DNA of 27,792 nucleotides, taken from NCBI GenBank assembly GCA_900541355.1, contig UQJU01000015.1:1-27792 (forward strand), in the 5' to 3' direction. Below the pieces are notes generated by a model. It was not told the DNA's origin, made no database searches, and worked only from the letters and a program-made list of their open reading frames with translations. Made by a program: the position numbers and the translations under genes. Origin of the DNA: Candidatus Avelusimicrobium fimicolum. Its GTDB lineage: Bacteria; Elusimicrobiota; Elusimicrobia; Elusimicrobiales; Elusimicrobiaceae. Below, piece by piece: positions 1 to 8,479 of the stretch (the first letter of the stretch is position 1; every line of letters begins with the position of its first letter).

Positions 1-1959
1 GGTTAAATCACCGCCGTTTTGCACATTAATCGTTTGGTTGATAACCGCACCGCCGGCTCCGCCAGGCTCGGTATTTCCCTCGGCAATATCAAAAAGCCTA
101 GCCTGTTGTGCGCGGTTTAAAATCATTTCCCCGCTGTTTACGCGGGCCAGCACATTATCCCCGCTAAACGAATTTCCTGGCACCACCCCGCCTGTTGCAA
201 AGCCATCTGCAAAAGCCAAAACGGCTGCCATAATCCCAGCGCCGATGGCAATAGCACCCCACAAGGCCCACCCGGCAGAAGCCGCCGCCGCTTTTGAACC
301 AGCCTCAGCAGCATTGGCTGCTACATTTACCTTGGCGGCAGTAGTATTTGCCACCTGTACAGCAATAATATTTTTTATCTGTTCGGCCGCAAGATCTGCC
401 AGTATTTTTACGAAACTTTGGTACATACTTTGACAAAAATTGATTGCTATATCTTTTAGTCCACTCCACCCATTTCCTATTTGTTGGAATAATGCCTGGA
501 AAGATGTTGAAAGATTACTTTGTAATGCACTATATACAGAACTCACCTGGCTTGTAATATTTAGGCTTTGTTGGGCAGACACATCATACACCGTCTGCCA
601 AAAGCCTTGCACCTTTTCAGTAGTGGATGCCAAATGCTCCTCCGTGTTCTTGGAAGCAATATCCTGTTGCTCTGTTTGAGCGCTTATCAAGGCTTCATTT
701 TGTGCAGAAGTAAATTTTTGCGTTTCCGCCAGTAACTTCTCGTTTTTATCTTTTTCGTATTGAAGTTGGCGCTGTCCAATATCAAACGATGCTTGCGCCG
801 CCGCATTTTGAACCTGATACATAGCCGTGCGCAGTTTTTCGCCAATGCCGGGAATCCACCCGAGGGCCGTTTCCCAAGAGGAAAGCCACAGTTCCACCCC
901 TTTGCAAATGACAATCGTTAAAGTGTTCCACGCCTGCGCCATATAATGGCAAACCTTGTCCCAATTTTTCCATAAGGCCACAATTCCGGCTATTACGCCC
1001 GCAATCGCCATAATCGTTATGCCAATAGGCCCGGTGGCAATCGTCCAAGCCGCACCAACAGCCGGAGCAAGCGCAATCCAAGAGCCGCACGCCGCTACTA
1101 ACGCCCCAAATACCGTAAGCACCGCACCTACGCTGGCCGCCACGTGGGCTAATGTGGAAACTAAATTAGGGTTATTGTTTATCCACTCTTTAATGCCGGC
1201 GACGACATCGGCCGCGCATTTTACCAAACTGTTTAGCGTTGGCAAAAGCCCGGCCACCACTTGCTGGGCAAGCCCACCAAGGGAGCCCTTTAATCTATCC
1301 AAATTGTCATTAAAATTGCTCCCGGCCTCTGCGACCTCTTGGCTCATCACATAACCGTATTTGTGGGCCTCGTCTTTTAGTTTGGCTATGCCGTCCGCCC
1401 CTTCCGCAAGCATCGGCAAAAGGGCCGTTCCGGCACGACCGAAAACCGTCATAGCCAGGCCTGCCCGTTGGCTGGGGTCCGCTACGCCTGCAATGGCTTG
1501 GGATAGTGCGTCAAACTGGGCTTGCGGGTTCATAGCGCGAAGTTCCGCAAGCGACAGCCCCAAGGTTTCTAATGCACTCGTAAAGGCCGCACTCTCAGTG
1601 CCGCTGTCCGTTAAGCCCTTTTGCATAGTGCGCAGGGCCACCTCCACCGTAGTCAAATTGGAGCCCGTCATTTTAGCCACATAGCCCAGTTCCTGCACGG
1701 CTTCCACCGTCAGGCCTGTGCGTTTGGCCGTATCGTCCGCCACGTCTGCGGCGTTTGCCAAAGATTTTACCGCTACACCCAAGGCGGCCGTAATAGCCCC
1801 GCCTACCGCGGCAAAACTTGCCCCTACTTTCTGCATAGATTTGCCGAATTTTTGCAGGTCGCTATTTGTCTTGGCAAATGCGTCGTTTACCTTTTGCATT
1901 TGCGCGGTGAACGATTTGCTTTCCAAAATAAGTTCAATACTAAGCGTTTTACTTGCCAT
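1..1959 (-). CDS. Tail tape measure protein, partial (C-terminal end beyond left edge)
   Basis: The frame is open from an ATG at 1959 to the left edge, 653 codons without a stop. It would set tail length and pass DNA at injection. The N-terminal part, about residues 1-250, is TP901-type: a helical start, then an AxxVAKMTG segment and a stretch with MTVFGRAG. A hydrophobic Ala/Gly/Val-rich stretch at about residues 290-350 could cross a membrane, and coiled-coil sequence follows at about 400-520. Near the edge is the motif FATGGVVPGNSF followed by RVNSGEMILNRAQQ, typical of tape measure proteins. The start overlaps the end of the chaperone T frame by 11 bases, as is usual. It is the largest gene here and incomplete. 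The assignment is firm. Confidence 0.93.
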   Translation of the reverse strand, partial: MASKTLSIELILESKSFTAQMQKVNDAFAKTNSDLQKFGKSMQKVGASFAAVGGAITAALGVAVKSLANAADVADDTAKRTGLTVEAVQELGYVAKMTGSNLTTVEVALRTMQKGLTDSGTESAAFTSALETLGLSLAELRAMNPQAQFDALSQAIAGVADPSQRAGLAMTVFGRAGTALLPMLAEGADGIAKLKDEAHKYGYVMSQEVAEAGSNFNDNLDRLKGSLGGLAQQVVAGLLPTLNSLVKCAADVVAGIKEWINNNPNLVSTLAHVAASVGAVLTVFGALVAACGSWIALAPAVGAAWTIATGPIGITIMAIAGVIAGIVALWKNWDKVCHYMAQAWNTLTIVICKGVELWLSSWETALGWIPGIGEKLRTAMYQVQNAAAQASFDIGQRQLQYEKDKNEKLLAETQKFTSAQNEALISAQTEQQDIASKNTEEHLASTTEKVQGFWQTVYDVSAQQSLNITSQVSSVYSALQSNLSTSFQALFQQIGNGWSGLKDIAINFCQSMYQSFVKILADLAAEQIKNIIAVQVANTTAAKVNVAANAAEAGSKAAAASAGWALWGAIAIGAGIMAAVLAFADGFATGGVVPGNSFSGDNVLARVNSGEMILNRAQQARLFDIAEGNTEPGGAGGAVINQTINVQNGGDLT

Positions 1960-2272
1960 TTATACTGCCGCCTTTTCGTTTGGTTAATTCTTTTAGCATA
2001 GCCGCCACATCGCTTGCCGAGTGCGGCGCTTCAAACGGATTTTTAAGAACATCCTTTACCTTCAAGGCCCGCTGGTGTTTGCCACGGTGTGCATTAAATA
2101 TTACACACATTAGGCTTGCCGTCCGCTCCCAAGAGCGGTATTCGTCCAATTCCTGACGCTTTTTCAGCAGGTCAAATTCCTTAAAAGATAACTCCCAAAA
2201 ATCCGTTTCCGTCAGCCCCAAGTCATAACGTCCTATTGCCCATAGGCCGTCTAGCGTTGGGGCGCAACTGCC
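1949..2272 (-). CDS. Tail assembly chaperone, T-type frame reached by -1 frameshift
   Basis: This frame has no convincing start of its own. Its first in-frame start codon is a TTG at 2221, but the frame is open back to 2272, where it meets the upstream chaperone gene at a CCCTTTG heptamer. Read through the shift, it adds about 107 residues and yields a fusion of about 213 residues. The segment LWAIGRYDLGLTETDFWELS looks like the usual chaperone T motif, in which a short hydrophobic lead is followed by GLTxxxFWxLT. The end overlaps the tape measure start. In lambda-like siphoviruses the G and GT proteins hold the tape measure before tube assembly. Independent translation from TTG is possible but less likely. 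Confidence 0.8.
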   Translation of the reverse strand, partial: GSCAPTLDGLWAIGRYDLGLTETDFWELSFKEFDLLKKRQELDEYRSWERTASLMCVIFNAHRGKHQRALKVKDVLKNPFEAPHSASDVAAMLKELTKRKGGSINGK

Positions 2273-2589
2273 AAAGGGAGTTCTTCATCCCCTGTTTTAG
2301 CCGGGGTGGAATTATCCGCCACCAGCCCCATTACTTTGGTGGAAAGAACCTGCAAATCTTTATCACTTAACTGCTCGGCCAGTTCTTCTAACGAAAGTGT
2401 ACACCCGCCGTTTTTAAACGCCGCCCATACCAGCGTTAAAATATCGGTGAGCGAGGGCTTGGAACCCGGCCCAAATGCTTCAAAATAGTTCCTTTTGGTG
2501 GCTTGTTCCCAATAGAGCGGAACACGCATAGAAAATTTGAGCGTGTATTCCTTGCCGTTAAGCGTGAAGGTTGTTTCTTTCTTGGACAT
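2251..2589 (-). CDS. Tail assembly chaperone, G-type
   Basis: A 112-residue protein between the tail tube gene and the tape measure gene, the standard place for the G chaperone. It opens with a beta-rich FTLNGKEYTLKFSM segment, then helices containing LTLVWAAFKNGG and LEELAEQLSD, as is common in phage tail chaperones. A GGAG ribosome site lies 7 bases before the ATG. Its last codons contain the CCCTTTG slip site, so a fraction of ribosomes should continue into the T frame while the rest stop at TAG (2251-2253). The assignment rests mainly on position, the motif style and the frameshift. Confidence 0.8.
   Translation of the reverse strand: MSKKETTFTLNGKEYTLKFSMRVPLYWEQATKRNYFEAFGPGSKPSLTDILTLVWAAFKNGGCTLSLEELAEQLSDKDLQVLSTKVMGLVADNSTPAKTGDEELPLAVAPQR
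2272..2278 (-). promoter_or_regulatory. -1 ribosomal frameshift slip site CCCTTTG
   Basis: On the minus strand the zero frame reads CTC CCT TTG, which fits the X XXY YYZ rule. A slip of one base back gives CCC TTT and puts ribosomes into the T frame, which is then open to 1949. The zero-frame stop lies 15 bases past the heptamer. A short GTTG/CAAC hairpin starts 3 bases after it, and a 5-bp hairpin (CCTAT/ATAGG) sits further on. Either could act as the stimulator, though both are weak. Confidence 0.78.
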
Positions 2590-2590
2590 A

Positions 2591-3028
2591 TTACGCTCCT
2601 ACGGCATCCGTAAAGGTCGGCTTGCCGGAAATTTTTAACGTAGCCGCAAACGTGAGTTGGCTGTCAATCGTAGCGTCGCCCACCGCGCGGAAGGACGAAA
2701 TCATACAGTTGCAGGCCCACTTGGCACCCGCCGTTTCGCCCGCCGCTTTGGGGAACTCAATCGTAACGGGTACAATGCTTTTGGCAAAAAAGGCCTCGCG
2801 CACGGCGGCTTGTCCTTCGTCCCCTGCGACAAAGTTACCCTCAATGGTAAAATCGCCCGCGTCGGAAATGGACGAAATAAACTCGCGGAAGCCGCCTTCC
2901 GTATCGTGATTGGAAACGTCAATCGTTTCGGTGGAAGGCTCAATGCCGCCCACGCTGGACAGTTCCGCCACTGCCTTTTCATTAATTGAAACTTTTACGC
3001 CTAAACCGGCTCTTGCTTTGCTAGACAT
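2591..3028 (-). CDS. Major tail tube protein
   Basis: A 145-residue protein with a beta-rich pattern and the tube-like stretch SSVGGIEPSTETIDVSNHDT. That stretch is followed by GDFTIEGNFV and a C-terminal LTFAATLKISGKPTF. This is the usual fold order of the tail tube family, which includes lambda gpV-like and TP901 major tail proteins. It would stack as hexameric rings around the tape measure to form the tail tube. An AAAGGAG site precedes the ATG by 8 bases. Its start overlaps the end of the upstream tail terminator-like gene, and the G chaperone follows it, which fits this role. Confidence 0.87.
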   Translation of the reverse strand: MSSKARAGLGVKVSINEKAVAELSSVGGIEPSTETIDVSNHDTEGGFREFISSISDAGDFTIEGNFVAGDEGQAAVREAFFAKSIVPVTIEFPKAAGETAGAKWACNCMISSFRAVGDATIDSQLTFAATLKISGKPTFTDAVGA

Positions 3029-3440
3029 TGTTTATTCTCCTTTGGTATTTGATTTCCACCGTCATACTAAACGCCACATACGGGAAACCGTCGTATGAGA
3101 CTTGCACGTCCGGCAACAGGGCGTATGTAAAATCCCCGCTGTCTTCCGTAAGTTTATCCAAGGCCTTTTTGGTGTCCTGGATAAAAGAAAGGGTTTTGTC
3201 CACCAAGTTTTCTTCGCCCGTTTTTACCACGCCGCCGATAATCCACGTATCGGTGCAGGTAAGCACATTTTGTGCGCGCGTTTCCTCGCGCAGGTTGGTG
3301 GGGTAAATTTGCAGGGTGTATTCCGCTGTTATGTTACTGCGTAAGCCCTTTAAAACGAGCACATCCTGCACAAATGCCCCCGGCACCGTAAGGAGCGCGT
3401 AAAGTGCATTTAAAAAATAAGTAGGTGTCAATTCGTTCAT
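3021..3440 (-). CDS. Tail terminator / tail completion-like protein
   Basis: A 139-residue protein just upstream of the tail tube gene. In HK97-type phages this slot holds the tail terminator, which caps the tube and joins it to the head. The N-terminal half is helical (FLNALYALLTVPGAF). The rest alternates strands, ending in FPYVAFSMTVEIKYQ, a pattern seen in lambda gpU and HK97 gp10-neighbour proteins. I see no diagnostic motif, so the role is mainly inferred from gene order. It overlaps the tail tube start by 8 bases and meets the end of its upstream neighbour at 3440. Confidence 0.6.
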   Translation of the reverse strand: MNELTPTYFLNALYALLTVPGAFVQDVLVLKGLRSNITAEYTLQIYPTNLREETRAQNVLTCTDTWIIGGVVKTGEENLVDKTLSFIQDTKKALDKLTEDSGDFTYALLPDVQVSYDGFPYVAFSMTVEIKYQRRINNV

Positions 3441-4030
3441 CAGCCCTCCGCCAGTTTGCCCAGTGCGTTTTTTAGTTCCTCAAACACCGCCTGTTGGCTC
3501 TGCTCCAAGGATAAAGACAAATAACGCTTGGCCGGTATGGTTACGTGTTTTTTTAAAACAAACATCGGCACAGGTTTTGTCTTTCCGCCTTGGTACAAAA
3601 TCAGCGTGCCCTCTTTGGTGCGCTGAAAAAAACCATTGGGCACTTCCCGCGCACGCATATTGCCAGCGCCTGCGGAAGACTTGGCGTACTGGGTGGGAAT
3701 CGTCAGCCATTGGCGGTTGACGGGGCGGATAATGCCACCCGTTTCCAAAATGTTGGCATAGACCACGGGTTTGCCCGTGCGTTGTCCACTGCCAATATGA
3801 GCGGCTAGTTTGCCCTCCTGTTCGCGCACAACGGAGCCTATACTGCTTCGCAATTTACCCGTGCGTGAGTTCAAAACACCGCCATTTGTGGTGTTGAGTT
3901 TAACCCGGTTTTCCACCAGAAGTGCCGCCCGGCGAAACGCCATAAGCACTTCCGGCGCTTTAAGGGCCCCAATACGCGCGAGCAAGCCCTTAATTTCCTT
4001 TAATTCCGCTGGGTTAAACGATAGACTCAT
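3440..4030 (-). CDS. HK97 gp10-like head-tail / tail completion protein
   Basis: A 196-residue protein starting at the ATG at 4030, which overlaps the stop of the previous connector gene (ATGA). A longer reading to 4168 would run deep into that gene and is rejected. The core has LNSRTGKLRSSIGSVVR, the RTGxLRxSI signature of the HK97 gp10 family, followed by VYANILETGGII (a 'YAxxxExG' motif) and a C-terminal helix. HK97 gp10-like proteins act at the head-tail junction during tail maturation. The protein is somewhat longer than many members, which are 110 to 150 residues. The family call is good, the exact step is not known. Confidence 0.78.
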   Translation of the reverse strand: MSLSFNPAELKEIKGLLARIGALKAPEVLMAFRRAALLVENRVKLNTTNGGVLNSRTGKLRSSIGSVVREQEGKLAAHIGSGQRTGKPVVYANILETGGIIRPVNRQWLTIPTQYAKSSAGAGNMRAREVPNGFFQRTKEGTLILYQGGKTKPVPMFVLKKHVTIPAKRYLSLSLEQSQQAVFEELKNALGKLAEG

Positions 4031-4356
4031 AATGCCACCACCGGGCGATATGCGTCTAAAATACGCTGTGCTTCTTTGCGGTAGCGGGAAGCGCGGTCCA
4101 CAAAGTTGCCGTCCCCGTCCACATAATTGGTGCTGGAATAGGCCGCAATATATTCCGCAATCGCCCACTTTATAAGGGCCGCCTTGATGTCCGCAGGCAC
4201 CGTTTGGGCGGTGTACTCCGCAAACGAAATCTTGGCATAATTTGCCGCCTGCGGCTGTGCCAACTCAATGCAAGCGGAAATCTGCTCTTTCACGGATTCC
4301 GTTTTGGGCTCGTTTGCCAAAAACACCAATACTTCGTCTGCGGTAATCAGGCTCAT
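4027..4356 (-). CDS. Head-tail connector protein (gp6-like adaptor)
   Basis: A 109-residue, mostly helical protein following the capsid and zinc-ribbon genes. The layout is that of gp6/gp15-type adaptor proteins that bind under the portal. An N-terminal helix (ITADEVLVFLANEP) is followed by AQPQAANYAKISFAEY, then a long helix (IKAALIKWAIAEYIAAY) and a C-terminal RYRKEAQRILDAYRP segment. A GGAG site precedes the ATG, and the gene ends in an ATGA overlap with the gp10-like gene. The function is inferred from order and helical pattern. Confidence 0.7.
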   Translation of the reverse strand: MSLITADEVLVFLANEPKTESVKEQISACIELAQPQAANYAKISFAEYTAQTVPADIKAALIKWAIAEYIAAYSSTNYVDGDGNFVDRASRYRKEAQRILDAYRPVVAL

Positions 4357-4357
4357 T

Positions 4358-4549
4358 TTATTTCATCTCCAACGTAAAATTGCACTTGGGGCAGGCAATT
4401 TTTTGCCCCGGTTTTGCCCGTTCAAACAGCACCGTATTGTGGCAAAACCCGCACACCACCTTCTGCTTGGCCCATTTGGGCGCCGTTTGCTGGTCGGGTT
4501 TATCGGCCGGAGCCGTTTCCGTCTTGTCGTTTTGTTCGTTCTTTTTCAT
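4358..4549 (-). CDS. Small zinc-ribbon protein
   Basis: A 63-residue protein with two CxxC knuckles (CGFC and CPKC) about 16 residues apart, a zinc-ribbon layout. The first 30 residues are charged and probably disordered (Lys, Glu, Asp and Gln rich). It lies between the capsid gene and the head-tail connector, so it is made with head genes. Its role is unknown. A minor virion component, an assembly factor or a late regulator are all possible. A ribosome site (GGAG) precedes the ATG by about 6 bases, after a strong hairpin. Confidence 0.65.
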   Translation of the reverse strand: MKKNEQNDKTETAPADKPDQQTAPKWAKQKVVCGFCHNTVLFERAKPGQKIACPKCNFTLEMK

Positions 4550-4560
4550 AAACGCTCCAA

Positions 4561-4584
4561 CTCCCCCGGTGTTACCCGGGGGAG
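4561..4584. terminator. Strong hairpin between capsid and zinc-ribbon genes
   Basis: A perfect 9-bp stem CTCCCCCGG / CCGGGGGAG with a 6-base loop. On the plus strand it is followed by ATTTTT, so it would end plus-strand (antisense) transcription. On the minus strand, the coding direction, it has no T-run after it. There it more likely slows decay or partly ends the mRNA just after the capsid gene. That would help keep capsid protein more abundant than the connectors. Confidence 0.6.
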
Positions 4585-4594
4585 ATTTTTCTGT

Positions 4595-5881
4595 TTAGGA
4601 GGCCGCTTCGCCGGATTTGAGCACCGCAAAAGCAGAGGTTCTGACAGGGTTGCCGCCGACACGCATTTTCATACGGTAGCGGATGGTATCCTTGTCAAAG
4701 TTGGAATACGGATCGGCTTCAATGGCCAAGGTGTTGGGCATTAAGCCAATGTAGTATTTCTTCCAGTCGCCAAACGCAATGACGTTTTTGGCGGCGGTGG
4801 AGGCATCCGTTGCACCCGGAGCAAATTCGCTCAAAAAGTACGGCTTGCCCAAAAACGTGGACGGGTCGCCCGCTACGGCATTGGCAAAGAGCGGCACCCC
4901 GTCGGTGCTTTTTACTTTGCGCAAGACCGTCAGCGCGTAACTGGACAGGCAGAATTTAGCACGCGCCAAATCGCCGGGCTTTAAAAGCCCGACCAAGTCG
5001 GCTACGCTGTCGTAATCCACATCTTTGAGGGCTTTGCCTTTGGCAAGCGCAACGGCTTGTACGCCCGTAGCGGCATTTAAAATACCCTTAAAGTTGGCGG
5101 TGTCGCCGGAAATACCGTTGAGCACCACATTGTCAATCAGTTGCGCAATGGCGTAGGTCATTTGGTCCACCAAAATACCCACGAACGAAACGACGCTGTC
5201 CTGCAACAGTTCGCTGGACACGCCGTCCGTTAAGGACACCGCCTTTAAAGCCTTGATAACCACATTTTTAAACGTGGGGTTGCTCTTGGTGGCGGCGGTA
5301 TTTTCGCCCGTAAAAGAGGCCGTGGCAAGACCGTCTTCCGCCGGGAAGGAAACTTCCGGCGCGGACATCGGGAACACATTGCACTCGCGCATAGCGAAAC
5401 TGTCGTTACGCACGGCTTTAATGAGTTCCGGCACAATCACGCTGGGCACCAAATAACCGCCGTTAGCGTCCGTACCTTCCACATTGGCGGCTTTGCAAAA
5501 GTCGCTGTAAATGGCCGGGTTGTGCGTGGAAATGGACTTGAACAGGCTAATGCCCCATTTCGTAAACAGGGCCGCGTTAGCGCGGTTCTCTTCCACAGAT
5601 TTTTCTTGATTTTGGAAGTAGCCTTTTTCCCGCAGAACGAAAACGATTTCGTTTACGTTGGCCCCCAAATGCGTGCCAAAATCCGCCTTGGTTTGAAGCG
5701 GATTGCCCACGGGGGCGGCTTCCAGTCTGGACACTTTTTCCGTCAAAGCATCCAGTTTGCCGTTGACGTCCTTTTTAAGGGTTTCAACAGCCGCGGCACT
5801 CTTTTCCGCCTGCGCGGAAAGGTCTTTCGTGCCATTATCAAACACGGCTTTCGCCAAGTCTTTGATTTCTTGTTCAGTCAT
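4595..5881 (-). CDS. Major capsid protein, HK97 fold
   Basis: A 428-residue capsid protein. Residues 1-55 form a charged helical region (AQAEKSAAAVETLKKDV, then TEKVSRLEAAP). This is the delta-type scaffolding domain that the adjacent protease would remove during maturation. The mature part starts after about residue 100. It contains DANGGYLVPSVIVPELI (the usual 'GGYLVP' start), FPMSAPEVSFPAEDG and a C-terminal SNFDKDTIRYRMKMRVGGNPV. All of these match the HK97-type capsid family (phage_capsid). An AGAGG site precedes the ATG, and the start overlaps the protease stop by 4 bases, so translation is coupled. Confidence 0.93.
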   Translation of the reverse strand: MTEQEIKDLAKAVFDNGTKDLSAQAEKSAAAVETLKKDVNGKLDALTEKVSRLEAAPVGNPLQTKADFGTHLGANVNEIVFVLREKGYFQNQEKSVEENRANAALFTKWGISLFKSISTHNPAIYSDFCKAANVEGTDANGGYLVPSVIVPELIKAVRNDSFAMRECNVFPMSAPEVSFPAEDGLATASFTGENTAATKSNPTFKNVVIKALKAVSLTDGVSSELLQDSVVSFVGILVDQMTYAIAQLIDNVVLNGISGDTANFKGILNAATGVQAVALAKGKALKDVDYDSVADLVGLLKPGDLARAKFCLSSYALTVLRKVKSTDGVPLFANAVAGDPSTFLGKPYFLSEFAPGATDASTAAKNVIAFGDWKKYYIGLMPNTLAIEADPYSNFDKDTIRYRMKMRVGGNPVRTSAFAVLKSGEAAS

Positions 5882-6495
5882 TTGTTTACCTCTTGATTAA
5901 TTTCGGCCAAGGCATTTTTAAACGCTTTGGCGATGGTTTCTTTTTCCCCTTTGCCGCTTTCGGACATAGGCACGGGTGCCGCCGGAGCAGTTGCTTTGGG
6001 GGTAAAAATCTTTTTAAGCGCCCGGGGGTTACACGGCACGGCCGCCTGCGAAATTTCCAACAGTTCCACCTTTTTAAACAGGTAGCCCGTTACCATTTCG
6101 TTGCCCATAGCGTCCTTTTCTTTGATATAGTCGTATTCCAAGGCACGGAACCCTACCGAAAACGCCGCCAATCCCTCTTTGGCTAAGGCAAAGGCCCAAT
6201 CGGCCGCGTCGTTGCCCTTTCCTACAAAATAAACGGATTTTCCAACCAGTCCGCCGTTTTCTATGTGCAAATCTTCCACGCGCCCAATAATGTTTTTTAC
6301 GCTGTTATAATTGTGCGAATCCAACAATACAGGGTTTTTTAAAAAATTCTTTGCCCCGTCCAACAACACATCCGGCGGCAAGACATCTCCGGCGCGGTCT
6401 TTCTGCTTGTGCGAAAAGATGGCCTCAATGCTGTTTTCTTCTTCGTTTACCGATTTGACGGTTACCTCAAAAGATAGGTTTTGTTTTTCGTTCAT
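5878..6495 (-). CDS. Prohead protease, HK97 gp4-like (S78 family)
   Basis: A 205-residue serine protease that would cleave the capsid delta domain and itself inside the prohead. Expected features are visible: SHKQKDRAGDVLPPD near the N terminus, His61 in NPVLLDSHNY, Ser113 in LAAFSVGF, and Glu147 in VELLEISQAAVP followed by NPRA. Together these form the likely catalytic set for the U35/S78 family. The C terminus, from about residue 165, is Ala/Pro/Lys-rich and probably disordered, and may be trimmed. A GAGG site lies 5 bases before the ATG. It sits directly between the portal and capsid genes. Confidence 0.9.
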   Translation of the reverse strand: MNEKQNLSFEVTVKSVNEEENSIEAIFSHKQKDRAGDVLPPDVLLDGAKNFLKNPVLLDSHNYNSVKNIIGRVEDLHIENGGLVGKSVYFVGKGNDAADWAFALAKEGLAAFSVGFRALEYDYIKEKDAMGNEMVTGYLFKKVELLEISQAAVPCNPRALKKIFTPKATAPAAPVPMSESGKGEKETIAKAFKNALAEINQEVNK

Positions 6496-6502
6496 AAGTT
6501 CC

Positions 6503-8473
6503 TCATTTATAGTTGAGTAAAATCGTACAGCGGCAGTTGCACACCTCGCCTGCGTTTATGGCCGCGGGGTCGCCCGGGTGGGAAAGCCCGTTGGAAAACA
6601 CCTCGTTCGCGGCCCGGGTTTCCCCGTCCAGTTCCGCGTGTGATTCACGCACTTCACTGTCGCGGGCGGTCAGCCACGTTTTGGTGGCTCCCAGTTCGGC
6701 CGCATATTCCACCGTGCCGCCATTAAGCGCCCCGGTACTTTCGGTACGGGCAATGTTGCGCGCCCGCATTTTAAAACCACTTAGAACCTCTGTGGCTAAC
6801 TTTTCGGCCAAATCCTCATTACTCTGCCCGTCGGCAAGACCTTGCGTCAAAATGTCCTCTACCTTAGCCCGCGTCGTGCGGTTAATGCCCGTCAAACGCG
6901 TAGCCACTTTGCCCAAATAGCGGCGTTCGGCCGCCTCTTCCGCCTCTGCTTTAACGGATTTTTGCAACTGTTCCCGGCCAAAACCAATGCCTACGCGCAC
7001 CGCATCAGCCACCACCGGGAAAAAGCGTTTTTCAAGGGCTTTATCCTCCGCGCCCCAGTCGTAGGCGTTTAATGTTCCGTCCTTAGCGGCGCGTTTTAAG
7101 CGGCTGCCCTGCTCCAAAAAGAAGCGCCCCATTTTCTGCGCCATTAACATTTCCGTACGGATTTGAGTACGGTCAAAACGCTTCCAAACGGTCTCTTTGC
7201 GCAACTCCTGCGTGCTTTTTGTATGGGTACAAGTACAGGCCTTGGTGTCGTCCGTTTCCGCCATAAGCCCGGCGCGGTAATCCGAAGCGGGCACTAAGCC
7301 AAAATTAATCCACCAATCATCTCCCCACGCTACCGGCTCAAAGCCCAAATTCAGGCGGTCGCTGATTTTATTAATCGGATACCCGATAGAAGCAAGCGTT
7401 TGGGCCGTTTTTACTTTTTCGGCAAAATCGGCTTGGAACGCCTCTACATTGTCGTACTTAAAGCGAAGTTCCAGTTCCGGTGCAAAGGGGCGGACAACTG
7501 ACGTATTAAGAGCACTTTCCACCTTGCGCACCATCGGGCGGATGACGTTCTGCCAAAAAGTACGCAACTGCCCCATATAGGTGGCATAGTTAGTGGTGTC
7601 TGTCATGTTAAGCAGCGCTTTTTGCATTTGCAGGCCGGATAAAATGCGCTCGCTTGTGTTTTTGGAATTTTCCACAAATTCCGCCGTACCGTTGTTGGTA
7701 TTGATAGAATACGGTTTAAGCCCGCCGGATAAAAAGCCTGTATTGCCGCGCTTTTCGCTCCCTTTATGCCCGGCTTCCCACGCGTCTTTGATAGCGTCCA
7801 TTTGCGTTTTGGTTAAATCCCGCTCTGTCGCCAAAATAAAGGGCGTTTGGGAATTGTTTTCATAAAACGCGCGGTTGGACCGCATAGCCGCCTTATTGGC
7901 CTTGATGAGTTCGTCTAGCGGCGTTAAGGGCGAAACGGAACGGAACATATCTACCGGGTTAAAGTAGCGGATATGGATAACATCCTCCGCCGGATAAATC
8001 ACACCCTTAATGCTCCAAGCCGACACACCCCACGCGTCAAAAGAGGCCGCCACGCACTCCTTGGGATTAACCGGCCACAACTGGGCGGGTAGATTGCGAG
8101 TGCCGGCCAGTTGCCCGCGGGATTTTACTTTGAGGATAAAAACCTCGCGGTGGTAAGCCAAAAAGCCGTACACAAACTCCAAGAAAGTGTTTAAATCCAT
8201 TTCCGGGTTGGGGCGGTCCAACAGTTCCGAGAGTGGGCGTACCTGCGGGTTATCACGGTAGACTTCGGCATTGTCTTTAAAACGAAAATAGCCCAGTTCG
8301 GCCTGGGTGGCGTTGGTGGAAATAAATAAAATACTTTGATAGACTTCGGGAATCTCCGCAAAGGCACTTGGCATATTGGAACCAACAAGCGGTTGCCAAA
8401 CCTGTGCGGCCGCCGGAGTTTCGTCCGAATCCCCTTTCTTAAAAAGACTTTTCCATAATTTTTTAATGTTCAT
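6503..8473 (-). CDS. Portal protein fused to MuF-type minor head protein
   Basis: A 656-residue fusion. Residues from about 40 to 400 are an HK97-type portal: ILFISTNATQAELG near the start, FLEFVYGFLAYHREVFIL, and IHIRYFNPVDMFRSVSPL. The last 150 residues are a phage Mu gpF / SPP1 gp7-like head morphogenesis domain. It includes RARNIARTESTGALNGGT, then TWLTARDSEVRESHAELDGE and the C-terminal GEVCNCRCTILL. The portal forms the dodecameric DNA channel, and MuF proteins sit in the capsid lumen and may be ejected. Most phages keep these as two genes. Between them lies a zinc-like CTCTH segment at about residue 416 and a charged helical linker. I see no stop or shift within it. Confidence 0.88.
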   Translation of the reverse strand: MNIKKLWKSLFKKGDSDETPAAAQVWQPLVGSNMPSAFAEIPEVYQSILFISTNATQAELGYFRFKDNAEVYRDNPQVRPLSELLDRPNPEMDLNTFLEFVYGFLAYHREVFILKVKSRGQLAGTRNLPAQLWPVNPKECVAASFDAWGVSAWSIKGVIYPAEDVIHIRYFNPVDMFRSVSPLTPLDELIKANKAAMRSNRAFYENNSQTPFILATERDLTKTQMDAIKDAWEAGHKGSEKRGNTGFLSGGLKPYSINTNNGTAEFVENSKNTSERILSGLQMQKALLNMTDTTNYATYMGQLRTFWQNVIRPMVRKVESALNTSVVRPFAPELELRFKYDNVEAFQADFAEKVKTAQTLASIGYPINKISDRLNLGFEPVAWGDDWWINFGLVPASDYRAGLMAETDDTKACTCTHTKSTQELRKETVWKRFDRTQIRTEMLMAQKMGRFFLEQGSRLKRAAKDGTLNAYDWGAEDKALEKRFFPVVADAVRVGIGFGREQLQKSVKAEAEEAAERRYLGKVATRLTGINRTTRAKVEDILTQGLADGQSNEDLAEKLATEVLSGFKMRARNIARTESTGALNGGTVEYAAELGATKTWLTARDSEVRESHAELDGETRAANEVFSNGLSHPGDPAAINAGEVCNCRCTILLNYK

Positions 8474-8479
8474 ATTCCT

